This document shows, in pieces, positions 32,967-43,067 of a stretch of DNA of 58,370 nucleotides. The DNA comes from Microvirga sp. Its GTDB lineage: Bacteria > Pseudomonadota > Alphaproteobacteria > Rhizobiales > Beijerinckiaceae. The first letter of the stretch is position 1; every line of letters begins with the position of its first letter. Position numbers and translations under genes: made by a program. Under the pieces are notes generated by a model, which saw only the letters and a program-made list of their open reading frames with translations, ran no database searches and was not told the origin of the DNA. Where the stretch lies: positions 1 to 58,370 of the forward strand of contig JAQSWQ010000060.1 of the NCBI GenBank assembly GCA_029266525.1, given 5' to 3'.

Positions 32967-33875
32967 CTACGCCGCCCGCGCCGCCCTGAGGGCGTCGGCC
33001 GAATAGAGCCCAAGCGCGGTCCAGATGCAGGCGAAGGACACGGCATGCACCGTGGTGAAGGGCTCGCCGTAGAGGAGCACGCCCAAGGCGAGGAGGCAGG
33101 AGGGCGAGAGATATTGCATCAGCCCGACGGTCGAGAGCTTGAGCCGCTGCGCCGCCGCCGCGAACCAGATCAGCGGCGCGGAGGTCGTCACCGCGGTCAG
33201 GACCAGGAGGAAATCGAGGACCCTGTCGCCCTGCAGGAACACCGTCGCGCCCGTGGCCGCGAGATAGATCACGTAGGCGAGCGCGGCCGGAAACAGGATC
33301 AGCGACTCGACGCAGAACCCGACCAGAGGCTCGACCTTCACCTTTTTCCGGATGAGCCCGTAGAAGCCGAAGGTGATCCCGAGCGTCAGCGCGATCCAGG
33401 GCGGCTCGCCTGCCGCGACGGTCAGCACCGCGACCCCGACCGCGGCGACGGCGCAGGCGACAAGCTGCAGCGGCCGCAGGCGCTCGCCGAGGAAGAGGAT
33501 GCCGAGCGCGACGTTGACCAGCGGATTGATGAAATAGCCGAGGCTCGCCTGCACGATGTGCTCGGTGGCGATCGCCCAGATGTAGGTGAGCCAGTTCACG
33601 CCGACGAGCAGCGCCGAGACCAGGAGCGCGCGCAGCACAGGCGGCGAGGCGAGCGCGCCCGCGAGCTCCCGCAGACGACCTCGCATGAGGATGATCCCGA
33701 GGACGAACAGCATCGCCCACACGATGCGCTGCGCCAGCACCTCGAAGGGCGGCACGGCGGCGATCAGCTTGAAGTGGATCGGCGCGACGAAGCCCCAGGT
33801 GCCGAAGGCGGCAAGCCCGTACAGCACGCCGGTCAGCGTGCGGCGCCGCTCCTCCCCTTGCGCAGCCGCCGCCAC
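32967..33875 (-). CDS. rarD: RarD-type EamA/DMT family transporter
   Basis: Encodes 302 residues with ten hydrophobic helices in the DMT layout. RarD landmarks are GLAAFGTWGFVAPIHFK, LAQRIVWAMLFVLGIIL, WLTYIWAIATEHIVQASLGY, FINPLVNVALGILFLGERL and LMQYLSPSCLLALGVLLYGEPF. Substrates of RarD proteins are not firmly known; chloramphenicol resistance has been reported for the family. It starts 3 bp after the M81 peptidase gene ends, so the two are cotranscribed. The polymerase gene begins only 88 bp downstream on the same strand and could receive readthrough. Confidence 0.93.
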   Translation of the reverse strand: MAAAAQGEERRRTLTGVLYGLAAFGTWGFVAPIHFKLIAAVPPFEVLAQRIVWAMLFVLGIILMRGRLRELAGALASPPVLRALLVSALLVGVNWLTYIWAIATEHIVQASLGYFINPLVNVALGILFLGERLRPLQLVACAVAAVGVAVLTVAAGEPPWIALTLGITFGFYGLIRKKVKVEPLVGFCVESLILFPAALAYVIYLAATGATVFLQGDRVLDFLLVLTAVTTSAPLIWFAAAAQRLKLSTVGLMQYLSPSCLLALGVLLYGEPFTTVHAVSFACIWTALGLYSADALRAARAA

Positions 33876-33878
33876 GGG

Positions 33879-35363
33879 TCAGCCTTGCGGCCGCAGCCGC
33901 ACGCCCGGCCGGATGTTCCTGAAGGCGAAACTCGCCGGGTCCTCGAGGTTCACGCCGGGAGAGAGGCACACGATCACCTTCTCGGCGATATCCTGGAAGC
34001 CCGAGCGGAAATGGGCCGAGCTCTTCACGGCAATGATGGCGCGCGAATTGAGATCGACGCCGAGATGCGAGAAGGTCTCCTTGTGGATCGGCTGCTGGCG
34101 GATCGTCGCGACCAGCACCTCGACGCCGTCCATGGCGAGAAGCGCCGTGGGTCCGAGCGTCGCGACCGCCGCGCGCAGCATCGGCGAGGTGCCGCGGAAG
34201 CGCCCGTCGCTCAAAGCCGCGACCCGCCAAGGACCTTCGAGCGGCTCCTGTCCGGGTCCCTCCCCGCCTCCGCCGAGACGCGCGACCGTGCCGCCAAGGC
34301 CGGCCGCGTGCGCCTCGGCCGCGGCGCGCGGATCGTGCACGATGCCGACCACCGCCCGTTCCGCGCCTTGCCGCAACAGCTCCGCAATCAGCCCGGTGGT
34401 GTTCGAGGGCGCGCCGGCGCCGGGATTGTCCTGGGTGTCGGCGAGCACGACCGGCTTCGTTGCGCTTTTCGCGATGCGCATCGCCTCGGCCACCGCATCG
34501 GCCGCCGCCAAAGGGCGATGCGCGGCGAAGCCCGCCTCCGCCGCGAGCAGCGCCGCGAAGAGCCGGTCGGCGGCGGCATCGACGCTCGCCTGATCCGCGC
34601 CATAGGCCGTGACGCTCGGCCCGACGTCGCGGATGTCGGCCGGCGGGAAGCCCATGTTGAGCGAGAGGTGGACGCCGGTCTCCCGCTCGATGCGATCGAG
34701 CTCGTCGTAGAGGCTCTTCGAAGGCTCGAGATAGGTGCAGCCGGTGGTGACCGGGACGAGGAAGGGCGCCTGCCGCAGCGCCCGCGCGGGCCGCGGCTTC
34801 CAGGCGAGCACACGCTCGAGCCATTCCGCGCAGCGCCCGCCCGAAGCCCCCCAATCGACATGCGGATAGGTGCGGTACGACGAGATGAAATCCGCCGTCT
34901 CGACCATCTGCGGCGAGACGTTCGCGTGGAGGTCGAGCGACATCAGGATCGGCACGTCGGGGCCGACCGTCGCACGCACCCGGCGCAACAGCTCGCCCTC
35001 GCCGTCATCATGGTCCTCGGCGACCATCGCCCCGTGCAGCTCGAGGAACACCGCGTCCGGCCGATGGCGCTTCAGCCGCTCGACCATGATGCCAGCCATG
35101 CGCTCGAAGGCGTCGCCGGTCACTTTTCCGGCCGGCATGGCGCCGCCCCAGGCGAGCGGCAGCATGGTGTGGCCGGCCTTCTCGGCGGCCTCCATGAAAT
35201 AGGCGATCGCGAGATTGATGCCGCGGAACCTGGTGAGGATCTGCTCGCCCTCGGTCGCGCCGGGCCAGGGGCCGGCTTCGACGAAGTCCTCCCAGCGCGT
35301 CGGCTGCGCGACGAAGGTGTTGGTCTCGTGCAGGAACCCGCCGGCTGCGATCTTCAAGCCCAT
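33879..35363 (-). CDS. M81 family metallopeptidase (MlrC-like)
   Basis: Encodes 494 residues of the MlrC/microcystinase family. The N-terminus IAAGGFLHETNTFV carries the family HETNTF motif; DAVFLELHGAMVAE, ILMSLDLHANVSPQM and YPHVDWGASGG supply further conserved acidic and His residues expected to bind zinc. The C-terminal DUF1485-type domain contains VVLADTQDNPGAGAPSNTTG and AIIAVKSSAHFRSGF. Members hydrolyse peptides or amides; the real substrate in soil bacteria is unknown. It is coupled to rarD (3 bp), suggesting breakdown plus export or import of a shared compound. Confidence 0.9.
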   Translation of the reverse strand: MGLKIAAGGFLHETNTFVAQPTRWEDFVEAGPWPGATEGEQILTRFRGINLAIAYFMEAAEKAGHTMLPLAWGGAMPAGKVTGDAFERMAGIMVERLKRHRPDAVFLELHGAMVAEDHDDGEGELLRRVRATVGPDVPILMSLDLHANVSPQMVETADFISSYRTYPHVDWGASGGRCAEWLERVLAWKPRPARALRQAPFLVPVTTGCTYLEPSKSLYDELDRIERETGVHLSLNMGFPPADIRDVGPSVTAYGADQASVDAAADRLFAALLAAEAGFAAHRPLAAADAVAEAMRIAKSATKPVVLADTQDNPGAGAPSNTTGLIAELLRQGAERAVVGIVHDPRAAAEAHAAGLGGTVARLGGGGEGPGQEPLEGPWRVAALSDGRFRGTSPMLRAAVATLGPTALLAMDGVEVLVATIRQQPIHKETFSHLGVDLNSRAIIAVKSSAHFRSGFQDIAEKVIVCLSPGVNLEDPASFAFRNIRPGVRLRPQG

Positions 35364-35565
35364 CGTGCTTTCTCCTCAGCCGCTTCCGCGGCGCATGGAG
35401 GCACTAGCCGCGACCGGCCGTGCCGGCCATCCCCGGACGCCGCGAAAGGGCTTGGCGCGCCTGCATGGCCGCCCGGCGATGCGCACCGTTGTGAGCAAGA
35501 GCCCTGGGGGGTAGTTCTGCCCGTTCGCGCCCGTCCGGCGCGGCCCCGCCGGAGCCTCTCCCCGC

Positions 35566-36798
35566 ATGTCCGATCCCGCGCGCGGCGATGCGCGCGTCCA
35601 TTCCGCGTCCGGCGTCCTGGTCTGGGGGCTGGCGCTCGGCCAGCTGATCGGCTGGGGCACCCTCTATTTCCCCTTCGCGCTCTTCATCGCGCCGATGGAG
35701 GCCGAGCTCGGCTGGTCGCGCGCCGACCTCAACGGCGCGCTCACCGTCGGCCTCCTCACGACCGGGCTTGCTTCGATCCCCTGCGGCTGGTGGATGGACC
35801 GGTACGGGCCGCACCTCGTGATGACCTTCGGCGCGGTGCTCGGAGCCGCCTGCCTGTTCTGGTGGTCGGTAGTCGAGACGCCGTTCGCCTTCTACCTCGC
35901 TTTTGTCGGGATCGGGCTTGCGATCGCGGCAACGGTACAGGATCTGCCCTACGCGATCGCCTCGGCCAACACCGGCGATTATCGCCGCGCCATCGCCTCG
36001 ATCCTGCTGCTCGGGGGCCTGTCGTCCACGGCCTTCATCCCGTTGACCAACTGGCTCATCGGCGCGCTCGGCTGGCGGCCCGCGCTCCAGGTGCTCGGCG
36101 CGATCCAGCTCGTTCCGGCGCTCGTCTACTTCGTGCTCCTGCCAGGCATGCGCGGCAGCCGCACCGGCGAGCAGAAGGCCGAGGCCGAGGCGCTCGGCGG
36201 CTCCCCGCTCAAGGCCGCGCTGAGGCGACCGGCCTTCTGGGGCCTCGCGGTCTGCTTCGGCGCACAGTCCTTCGCGTTTACCGCCGTGACCTTCCACATG
36301 ATCCCGCTCCTGACCGAGCGCGGCCTCCCGCTCGGCTCGATCGTCACAGCGATGGCGCTGGTCGGCCCGGCGCAGGTCGCCGGCCGCGCGGCGCTGATGC
36401 TGTTCGGCAAGCGCGCAACCGCGCGCTTCCTCGGGCGCGCGGTCGTGCCGCTGATGCCGCTCGCCATGTTCCTGCTCCTGACGATGGCCCCATTCGGGCT
36501 CGCCGGCCTGGCGCTCTTCGCCTTGGTGTTCGGCACCGCGAACGGGATCATCACCATCGTGCGCGCGACAGGCATCGCCGAGATCCTCGGCGCGCGCGGC
36601 TACGGCGCCATCTCCGGCGCCATGAACCTGGTGCTGATGGTTCCGCGCACGGCAGCCCCGCTCGCCATCGCGGCGCTCTGGGAGCGCCAAGGCAATTACG
36701 ACGGCGCGCTATGGGCGCTCGTGTCGATCACCGCCGCCGGCGCGGCGGCGTTCTGGCTTGCTTCGATCGAGCCCCGAGAGCGACGGGGGGCAGGCTAA
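35566..36798 (+). CDS. MFS transporter
   Basis: Encodes 410 residues with about twelve membrane helices. The loop between helices 2 and 3 holds CGWWMDRYGPHLVM, a version of the MFS motif G-x3-D-R-x-G, and the N-terminal helix has GQLIGWGTLYFPFALF, common in oxalate/formate- or monocarboxylate-like MFS proteins. The central loop is near residues 195-220 and the second half starts GLAVCFGAQSFAF. Substrate unknown. Its last 4 bp overlap the convergent NlpC/P60-like gene. Confidence 0.9.
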   Translation: MSDPARGDARVHSASGVLVWGLALGQLIGWGTLYFPFALFIAPMEAELGWSRADLNGALTVGLLTTGLASIPCGWWMDRYGPHLVMTFGAVLGAACLFWWSVVETPFAFYLAFVGIGLAIAATVQDLPYAIASANTGDYRRAIASILLLGGLSSTAFIPLTNWLIGALGWRPALQVLGAIQLVPALVYFVLLPGMRGSRTGEQKAEAEALGGSPLKAALRRPAFWGLAVCFGAQSFAFTAVTFHMIPLLTERGLPLGSIVTAMALVGPAQVAGRAALMLFGKRATARFLGRAVVPLMPLAMFLLLTMAPFGLAGLALFALVFGTANGIITIVRATGIAEILGARGYGAISGAMNLVLMVPRTAAPLAIAALWERQGNYDGALWALVSITAAGAAAFWLASIEPRERRGAG

Positions 36799-37694
36799 CC
36801 GGCCGGCGCCCGCAGGGGGTCATCTCCGTCCGGCCTGCCCAAGGCAGGGCTCATCTCTATACCCCCGCCAATGGGAGGCAAGTCGCCGGTTGCAAGGGGA
36901 TCGACGCAGTGAACCCGGAAGTCAGTGAAGCGCGATGCCATGCTTGTGCGCCAGGTCTTCCATCCGACGAGATTCACTCCGCTCCCGCTGCTGGAGCTTT
37001 GCGTGATGTGATAGATGCCGTTGATCGTCACGCCCATCACGATGTGGTCGGCTTCGAAAACGCGATCCTCGCCCTCCCAGTCGTAGTCGCCGTTGTTCAA
37101 GCCGAACAGCAAGCCGGAACGCAGGGAGATCCCGTCGATATCGGTACCCGAATAGATCTGCCCGGTGGCCTTCCCCACGCCGAAAACCTGCCCGTCCGAA
37201 TGGTTCGACAGGAGGCCCACGTCACCGCTCGTGAACACGTTCCGGCCGGTTTCAGCCTCAACATTCGCTACGACGAGCTGAAACAAGCCCGAGACCCATC
37301 CCGAACAGTCGACCGTCGTTCCGGAACACGGCGCTCCGGCGATATCGGTTCCCGAAAAGATCAGACTGTCTCGCCCGCTCGCCTTCGACTTGCACCCCAG
37401 CCGGTAGGTGATGCCATCGTACTTCTGCGTGGCCTTCGCGATCACCTCGGCCACCAGGCCGTCGAGATTGGGATCGAGCTTCAAGACCGGCTTGTCCGGT
37501 GACTGGGCGAGGTAGCGCCGCGCGATGAAGCGTTCGTGCCCTTGGAAGTCGATCACGACCCAGCGTGGCGCTCCCGGTGCATCCCGCTTGATGTCGATGA
37601 CCTGTTCGCGGACGAGCTGCCCGACGATGTTGCTTCTGCTTGCGCTAGGGCTCGAACGGACGTTCAGCGTTTCCGAAATGACGCGTGCAAGCAT
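36795..37694 (-). CDS. SH3-domain protein with NlpC/P60-like cysteine motif, no signal peptide
   Basis: Encodes 299 residues. Residues 1-62 resemble a bacterial SH3 domain (TLNVRSSPSASRSNIVGQL ... WVVIDFQGHERFIARRYL). Residues 126-140 TVDCSGWVSGLFQL carry the NlpC/P60-type Cys130, and EADHIVMGVTINGIYHI (H217, H229) could supply the His. The pattern points to a peptidoglycan hydrolase or cysteine peptidase, but there is no signal peptide, so it may be a phage-type lysin, a delivered effector or a cytoplasmic enzyme. Composition is less GC-biased than its neighbours. The family call is moderate. Confidence 0.6.
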   Translation of the reverse strand: MLARVISETLNVRSSPSASRSNIVGQLVREQVIDIKRDAPGAPRWVVIDFQGHERFIARRYLAQSPDKPVLKLDPNLDGLVAEVIAKATQKYDGITYRLGCKSKASGRDSLIFSGTDIAGAPCSGTTVDCSGWVSGLFQLVVANVEAETGRNVFTSGDVGLLSNHSDGQVFGVGKATGQIYSGTDIDGISLRSGLLFGLNNGDYDWEGEDRVFEADHIVMGVTINGIYHITQSSSSGSGVNLVGWKTWRTSMASRFTDFRVHCVDPLATGDLPPIGGGIEMSPALGRPDGDDPLRAPAG

Positions 37695-37725
37695 TGGCTG
37701 CTCTCCGGCTGCGGCTGCGATGCGC

Positions 37726-38446
<721 letters not shown>

Positions 38447-38562
38447 GCCTGCAAGCCTTTCGGAGATGCGGCGCTAATAGGGGCTCCGCGCCGGGCGGGC
38501 AATGCGCCCGGGCTTGCATCCCCCCTCCCGATGCGGTCGAAAGGACCGTGAGGGAGGCGCCG

Positions 38563-39858
38563 ATGTCCGACGAGAGCTATCACAAGGACCGGCTCGGGAA
38601 CCGCAGGCTCAATCCCGAGACCCTGATGCTCGGCTACGGCTTCGACCCCGCGCTCTCGGAGGGCGCGGTCAAGCCGCCGGTGTTCCTCACCTCGACCTTC
38701 GTGTTTCGCTCCGCCGAGCACGGCAAGGAGTTCTTCGACTACGTCGCCGGACGCCGCGAGCCGCCCGCCGGCACCCCGGCCGGACTGGTCTATTCGCGCT
38801 TCAACCACCCGAACAGCGAGATCGTCGAGGACCGGCTTGCGGTCTATGAGGAGGCGGAGGCCGGCGCGATCTTCTCGAGCGGCATGGCCGCGATCGCGAC
38901 GACGCTTCTTGCCTTCGCCCGTCCGGGCGATGTGATTCTGCACTCGCAACCCCTCTATGGCGGTACCGAGACGCTGATCACGAAGACGCTGAAGCCCTTC
39001 GGCATCGAGGCGGTGGGCTTCGCCGACGGCGTGAGCGAGGTCAGCATCCGCTCCGCGGCCGAAGCAGCGGCGGGCAAGGGGCGGGTCTCGACGGTGATGA
39101 TCGAGACGCCCTCGAACCCGCTGAACACGCTCGTCGACATCGCGCTCGTGCGCCGCATCGCTGACGAAATCGGCGCACGCCAGAACCACCGCCCCGTCAT
39201 CGCCTGCGACAACACCCTGCTCGGGCCGATCCACCAGAAGCCGCTCCAGCATGGCGCCGACCTCTCGATCTATTCGCTAACGAAATATGTCGGCGGCCAT
39301 TCCGACCTGGTCGCCGGCGCGGTGCTCGGTCCCCGCGAGTTCGTGCGGCCGGTGAAGCTCCTGCGCGGCGCCATCGGCACGCAGCTCGACCCCCATTCAG
39401 CCTGGATGGTCGGCCGCTCGCTCGAGACGCTGAGCTTGCGCATGAACGCCGCCTGCGCCAACGCCGAGCAGGCGGCACGCCATCTCTCCCTCGATCGCCG
39501 CGTGGCGAAGGTGTATTTCCCGAGCTTCCTGCCGCATGGGAGCCCGATCCGGCGCGTCTTCGCCGCCCAATGCAGCGCCGCCGGCACGACCTTCTCTTTC
39601 GACGTCAAGGGCGGCGAGGCGGAGGCCTTCCTCTTCCTCAACGCGCTCAGGGTGTTCAAGCTGGCGGTGAGCCTCGGCGGCACCGAGTCGCTCGCCTCCC
39701 ACCCCGCCTCGACCACCCATTCCGGCGTGCCGAAGGAAGTGCGCGACCGCATCGGCGTGACCGACGCGACGATCCGTCTCTCGATCGGCATCGAGCATCC
39801 CGACGACATCGTGGCGGATCTCACGCAAGCGCTTGCTCGCATGGAGGCGGCGTCTTGA
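38563..39858 (+). CDS. Cystathionine gamma-synthase/methionine gamma-lyase family PLP enzyme
   Basis: Encodes 431 residues. ATG 38563 follows GAGGGAGG. The fold-type I trans-sulfuration family is shown by [68 protein letters not shown] and [19 protein letters not shown], where the Lys binds PLP; the C-terminus has [18 protein letters not shown]. An unusual insertion [19 protein letters not shown] precedes YSRFNHP. It processes homocysteine, cystathionine or methionine; which one is undecided. A membrane protein gene begins within its stop (TTGA). Confidence 0.92.
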   Translation: MSDESYHKDRLGNRRLNPETLMLGYGFDPALSEGAVKPPVFLTSTFVFRSAEHGKEFFDYVAGRREPPAGTPAGLVYSRFNHPNSEIVEDRLAVYEEAEAGAIFSSGMAAIATTLLAFARPGDVILHSQPLYGGTETLITKTLKPFGIEAVGFADGVSEVSIRSAAEAAAGKGRVSTVMIETPSNPLNTLVDIALVRRIADEIGARQNHRPVIACDNTLLGPIHQKPLQHGADLSIYSLTKYVGGHSDLVAGAVLGPREFVRPVKLLRGAIGTQLDPHSAWMVGRSLETLSLRMNAACANAEQAARHLSLDRRVAKVYFPSFLPHGSPIRRVFAAQCSAAGTTFSFDVKGGEAEAFLFLNALRVFKLAVSLGGTESLASHPASTTHSGVPKEVRDRIGVTDATIRLSIGIEHPDDIVADLTQALARMEAAS

Positions 39859-40328
39859 GCGATTTCGCCGAGCTCCTTCCGACGCTTCTCGCGCTCGTCG
39901 TTGCGACGGCGCTCGCGCTCGCGACCACGGCCGTCGCCTTCGGGCCGCGCTCAATCGAGGAAGCGCGCCTGGGCTGGCGTGCGCTGTTTCCGCGCACCCG
40001 CCCCGAGGCCGAGCGCGAGATCGCGCGCATCGACGTGATGCGTCGCGATCCGGAGAACGCCAACATGTTCTTCCTCGTGCGCTTCCTCGTCATGGTGGTG
40101 CAGGAATCGGTCGGGCAGCTCCTCGCCGGGCTCTTCGCCGCGATCCCGTTCACGAAGGGCGTGTCAGACCGCATCGTGCAGGCGCCCTTCGCGCTAGCCG
40201 GGCTGTGGCTCGCCGCGATCTGCCTGGTCGCCTACCGTCGCATCAGCAATTTCGAGACATGGCGGGCGGCGCTGGTCGCACGGACCGAGGGCGTGCTCGA
40301 GGATCCTGCCGGACGCCGGACGGGCTAG
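39855..40328 (+). CDS. Hypothetical membrane protein between PLP enzyme and Kef antiporter
   Basis: Encodes 157 residues from TTG 39855, which overlaps the TGA of the PLP enzyme as TTGA. Hydrophobic helices lie near residues 8-30, 70-95 and 105-125; [20 protein letters not shown] and [19 protein letters not shown] are soluble or amphipathic. No family is recognised. It ends 8 bp before the antiporter start, so all three genes probably share one transcript. Confidence 0.7.
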   Translation: MSDFAELLPTLLALVVATALALATTAVAFGPRSIEEARLGWRALFPRTRPEAEREIARIDVMRRDPENANMFFLVRFLVMVVQESVGQLLAGLFAAIPFTKGVSDRIVQAPFALAGLWLAAICLVAYRRISNFETWRAALVARTEGVLEDPAGRRTG

Positions 40329-40336
40329 GATCGCGC

Positions 40337-42142
40337 ATGGCCGCCGAAGCGAACCCCGAATCCTACAGGGAGGTCATCCTCTTCCTCGCGACCGCGGGCG
40401 TGGTGGTCCCGGTCTTCCATCGCCTGAAGATCAGCCCGGTGCTCGGCTTCCTCGGAGCGGGCGCGCTGCTCGGGCCCTACGGGCTCGGGCGCCTCGTCGG
40501 CGACTTCCCTCTCCTGCGCTGGTTCACCATCGCAGACCGCGAGGAGATGGGCCACCTTGCCGAGTTCGGCGTGGTCTTCCTCTTGTTCATGATGGGCCTC
40601 GAGTTGTCCTGGGAGCGCCTGCGGCGCATGCGGCGATTGGTCTTCGGCCTCGGCGTGCTGCAGATTCTCGTCTGCGCGGCCGCGATCGCCGGGTCCGCGA
40701 TCTATCTGCAGCTCGACCGCGTCGCCGCCGTGGTGTTCGGACTTGCGCTCGCGCTGTCCTCGACGGCCATCGTGCTGCCGGTCCTCGCCGAGGCGAAGCG
40801 CCTCAGCAGCCCGACGGGGCGCACGAGCTTCGCCATCCTGCTTGCGCAGGATCTGGCGGTCGCGCCGATCCTCTTTGCGGTGACGCTTCTCGGCCCAGCC
40901 GAGGGCGACGGCACGGCGGGGGCGTTCCTGTTCGCTCTTCTCAAGGCCTTCCTGGCGCTCGCCGTGATCATCGGCGGAGGGCGGCTTCTGGTTCGGCCGC
41001 TGTTCCAGCTCGTCGCCCGCACCCGCAGCCCGGAGCTTTTCATGGCAGTCTCGCTTCTCGTCGTCGTGGCGACGAGCGTGGGGGCGGCCGCGAGCGGGCT
41101 GTCGATGGCGCTCGGCGCCTTCGTCGCAGGGCTCCTCCTCTCCGAGACCGAGTACCGTCGCGCCGTTGAGACCACCATCGATCCGTTCAAGGGCCTCCTG
41201 CTGGGCGTGTTCTTCGTCTCGGTCGGCATGCAGCTCGACACGGCCTGGCTCCTGCGCAGCCCCGGCCTGATCCTCGGCCTTGCGCTTGCGCTCGTCTGCG
41301 TGAAAGCGGCGATCGTCTTCGGCCTCGGCCTGATCTTCCGCCTGGGCCGCCCCGTCGCCGCGGAGAGCGCGCTGCTCCTCGGCCCGGGCGGCGAGTTCGC
41401 CTTCGTGACGATCGGCGCCGCCATGGCCGGAGGGCTCGTCGCTCAGGAAGCCGGCCAGCCAGTTCTTGTCGCGACAACCTTGACGATGCTCTCGATCCCG
41501 ACCCTGGCGATGATGGCGGCGCGGATCGGCAAGCGCCTCGAGCAGCGCGAGGCCGATGCGCATGAGGCGGAGGCGCCGCCCGCGGCGGAGGCAGGGCGCG
41601 TCATCATTGCCGGATTCGGACGGGTCGGGCAGCTCGTCGGCGAGATGCTCGCCCGGCACAACGTCCCCTACATCGCGATCGACGCCAATCCCGACCTCGT
41701 CCGCGAGCACCGCCGGGCCGGCAAGCCGGTCTATTACGGCGATTCCTCGCTCGGCGACTTCCTGGGCCGCTGCGGCATCGAGAGCGCGCGCGCCCTCGTG
41801 GTGACGCTCGATTCATCGCGCGCGATCGAGGCGGTGGTCGAGGCGGTGCGCGCCGAGCGGCCAGACCTGACCGTCGTCGCCCGGGCCCGCGACGCGCGCC
41901 ACGCGAGGGCGCTCTACGAGCTCGGGGTCGACGACGCCGTGCCCGAGAACTTTGAGGCGAGCCTGCAGCTCTCCGAGGCCGTGCTCGTCGACATCGGCGT
42001 GCCAATGGGGCTCGTCATCGCCTCGGTGCACGAGCGCCGCGACGAGTTCCGCAAGACGCTCAAAAAGCTCGACGGTTCCTCCGCTGAGGCCGCTGCGACG
42101 CCCTTCCGTGCGCGGCGGAGGACCCGGCGCGTCGCCTCATGA
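40337..42142 (+). CDS. Kef-type monovalent cation:proton antiporter-2 with TrkA-N domain
   Basis: Encodes 601 residues. The N-terminal 390 residues form a 12-helix CPA2 antiporter (SPVLGFLGAGALLGPYGLG, FGVVFLLFMMGLELSWERL, LALSSTAIVLPVLAE, LLAQDLAVAPILF). The cytoplasmic C-terminus has a Rossmann TrkA-N domain: VIIAGFGRVGQLVGEMLAR, IDANPDLVREHRRAG, YYGDSSLGDFLGRCG. It exports K+ in exchange for H+, often gated by glutathione adducts in the KefB/C group. Operon position after a sulfur amino-acid enzyme and an unknown membrane protein suggests a thiol-linked stress context, which is inference. Confidence 0.93.
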   Translation: MAAEANPESYREVILFLATAGVVVPVFHRLKISPVLGFLGAGALLGPYGLGRLVGDFPLLRWFTIADREEMGHLAEFGVVFLLFMMGLELSWERLRRMRRLVFGLGVLQILVCAAAIAGSAIYLQLDRVAAVVFGLALALSSTAIVLPVLAEAKRLSSPTGRTSFAILLAQDLAVAPILFAVTLLGPAEGDGTAGAFLFALLKAFLALAVIIGGGRLLVRPLFQLVARTRSPELFMAVSLLVVVATSVGAAASGLSMALGAFVAGLLLSETEYRRAVETTIDPFKGLLLGVFFVSVGMQLDTAWLLRSPGLILGLALALVCVKAAIVFGLGLIFRLGRPVAAESALLLGPGGEFAFVTIGAAMAGGLVAQEAGQPVLVATTLTMLSIPTLAMMAARIGKRLEQREADAHEAEAPPAAEAGRVIIAGFGRVGQLVGEMLARHNVPYIAIDANPDLVREHRRAGKPVYYGDSSLGDFLGRCGIESARALVVTLDSSRAIEAVVEAVRAERPDLTVVARARDARHARALYELGVDDAVPENFEASLQLSEAVLVDIGVPMGLVIASVHERRDEFRKTLKKLDGSSAEAAATPFRARRRTRRVAS

Positions 42143-42250
42143 TCGCGCACGCTTGACCTCGTGACCGCGGCTCAAGGCCGATAGGCGCGCCAACCGTTGG
42201 CAGGACTGCGCCGCCCGTCCTAGATTTCCTCTCGGCAAGAGAACAGCGCG

Positions 42251-42724
42251 ATGATCTCCCTGACACGCCGCAGCTTCTTGGGCATCGTGGCCGCTCCGGC
42301 GCTCGCCACGCGCTCGGCGCAAGCGAACGCGCCGCTCCCGAACATGAGGGTGACCAAGGGCCCGAGCTGCGGCTGTTGCGCGGCTTGGGTCGAGCACGTG
42401 CGTAAAGCCGGCTTCCCCGTCGAGGTGGTGGAGACGAACGAGCTCGGCCGGGTCAAGGCGCGGCTTGGGGTGCCGCGGAAGCTCGCCTCCTGCCACACCG
42501 CCGAGATCGACGGCTACACGATCGAAGGCCATGTTCCGGCCGGCGCCATACGACGGCTCCTCGCCGAGCGCCCCCCGGTCAGCGGCCTCGCCGTGCCGGG
42601 CATGCCGGTCGGCTCGCCAGGCATGGAGGTCGAGGGCGCCGAGCCCGAGACCTACGACGTGATCGCCTTCGGGCTCGGAGGGCAGCACCGGTTTGGACGC
42701 TACAAGGGTGCGGAGCCGACCTAG
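42251..42724 (+). CDS. DUF411 family metal-related protein with Tat-like leader
   Basis: Encodes 157 residues. MISLTRRSFLGIVAAPALA is a twin-arginine leader (RRSFLG). The mature part is DUF411: VTKGPSCGCCAAWVEHVRK with a CGCC cluster, LGVPRKLASCHTAEIDGYTIEGHVP, and GLAVPGMPVGSPGME with two methionines. The Cys and Met pattern suggests periplasmic copper binding, as seen for DUF411 members near copper genes. No other copper genes are nearby. Confidence 0.9.
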   Translation: MISLTRRSFLGIVAAPALATRSAQANAPLPNMRVTKGPSCGCCAAWVEHVRKAGFPVEVVETNELGRVKARLGVPRKLASCHTAEIDGYTIEGHVPAGAIRRLLAERPPVSGLAVPGMPVGSPGMEVEGAEPETYDVIAFGLGGQHRFGRYKGAEPT

Positions 42725-42812
42725 AGTCCGGCGTTTATTTCAAATTCGACGCATTTCCGTACGTCGCATTTTACGGCTCGCATGCCATGGTCCGGTCCAC
42801 GAGGAGAGGACC

Positions 42813-43055
42813 ATGGAACGTGAAGACTTCGACGCGATCCGGTTCGACGCGCCGGCGACGCTGCTCTGCGCGATCGAGCACGATCGGGCGGCGATCCAGG
42901 AGGCGAGCTACCATTTCGGGCGGCTCGGCGACGCGGTCAGCTTCGCGATGAGCACCCTGCCGGTTCCGGCCCGGCGCAGCGCCTGGATCGTGATGGACCA
43001 GGGCCTTCTTGCCCCCGAGGACCTGCCGACGCTTTACGCTCGGCTCGCGGCCTGA
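42813..43055 (+). CDS. 80-residue hypothetical protein
   Basis: Encodes 80 residues from ATG 42813 with GAGGAGAGG upstream. It is mainly helical, with FDAPATLLCAIEHDRAAIQE and ASYHFGRLGDAVSFAM, and has no signal or membrane segment. I do not recognise a family. It lies alone, convergent with the secreted-protein gene at 43068. Confidence 0.6.
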   Translation: MEREDFDAIRFDAPATLLCAIEHDRAAIQEASYHFGRLGDAVSFAMSTLPVPARRSAWIVMDQGLLAPEDLPTLYARLAA

Positions 43056-43067
43056 GATCCGCGCGGC

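Noticed and set aside
32736-37502. A 1588-codon open frame on the plus strand
   Set aside because: It lies antisense to the polymerase N-terminus, rarD, M81 and NlpC genes and covers part of the MFS gene in another frame. Its product is Arg/Glu/Asp/His-rich shadow typical of high-GC antisense, with no domain.
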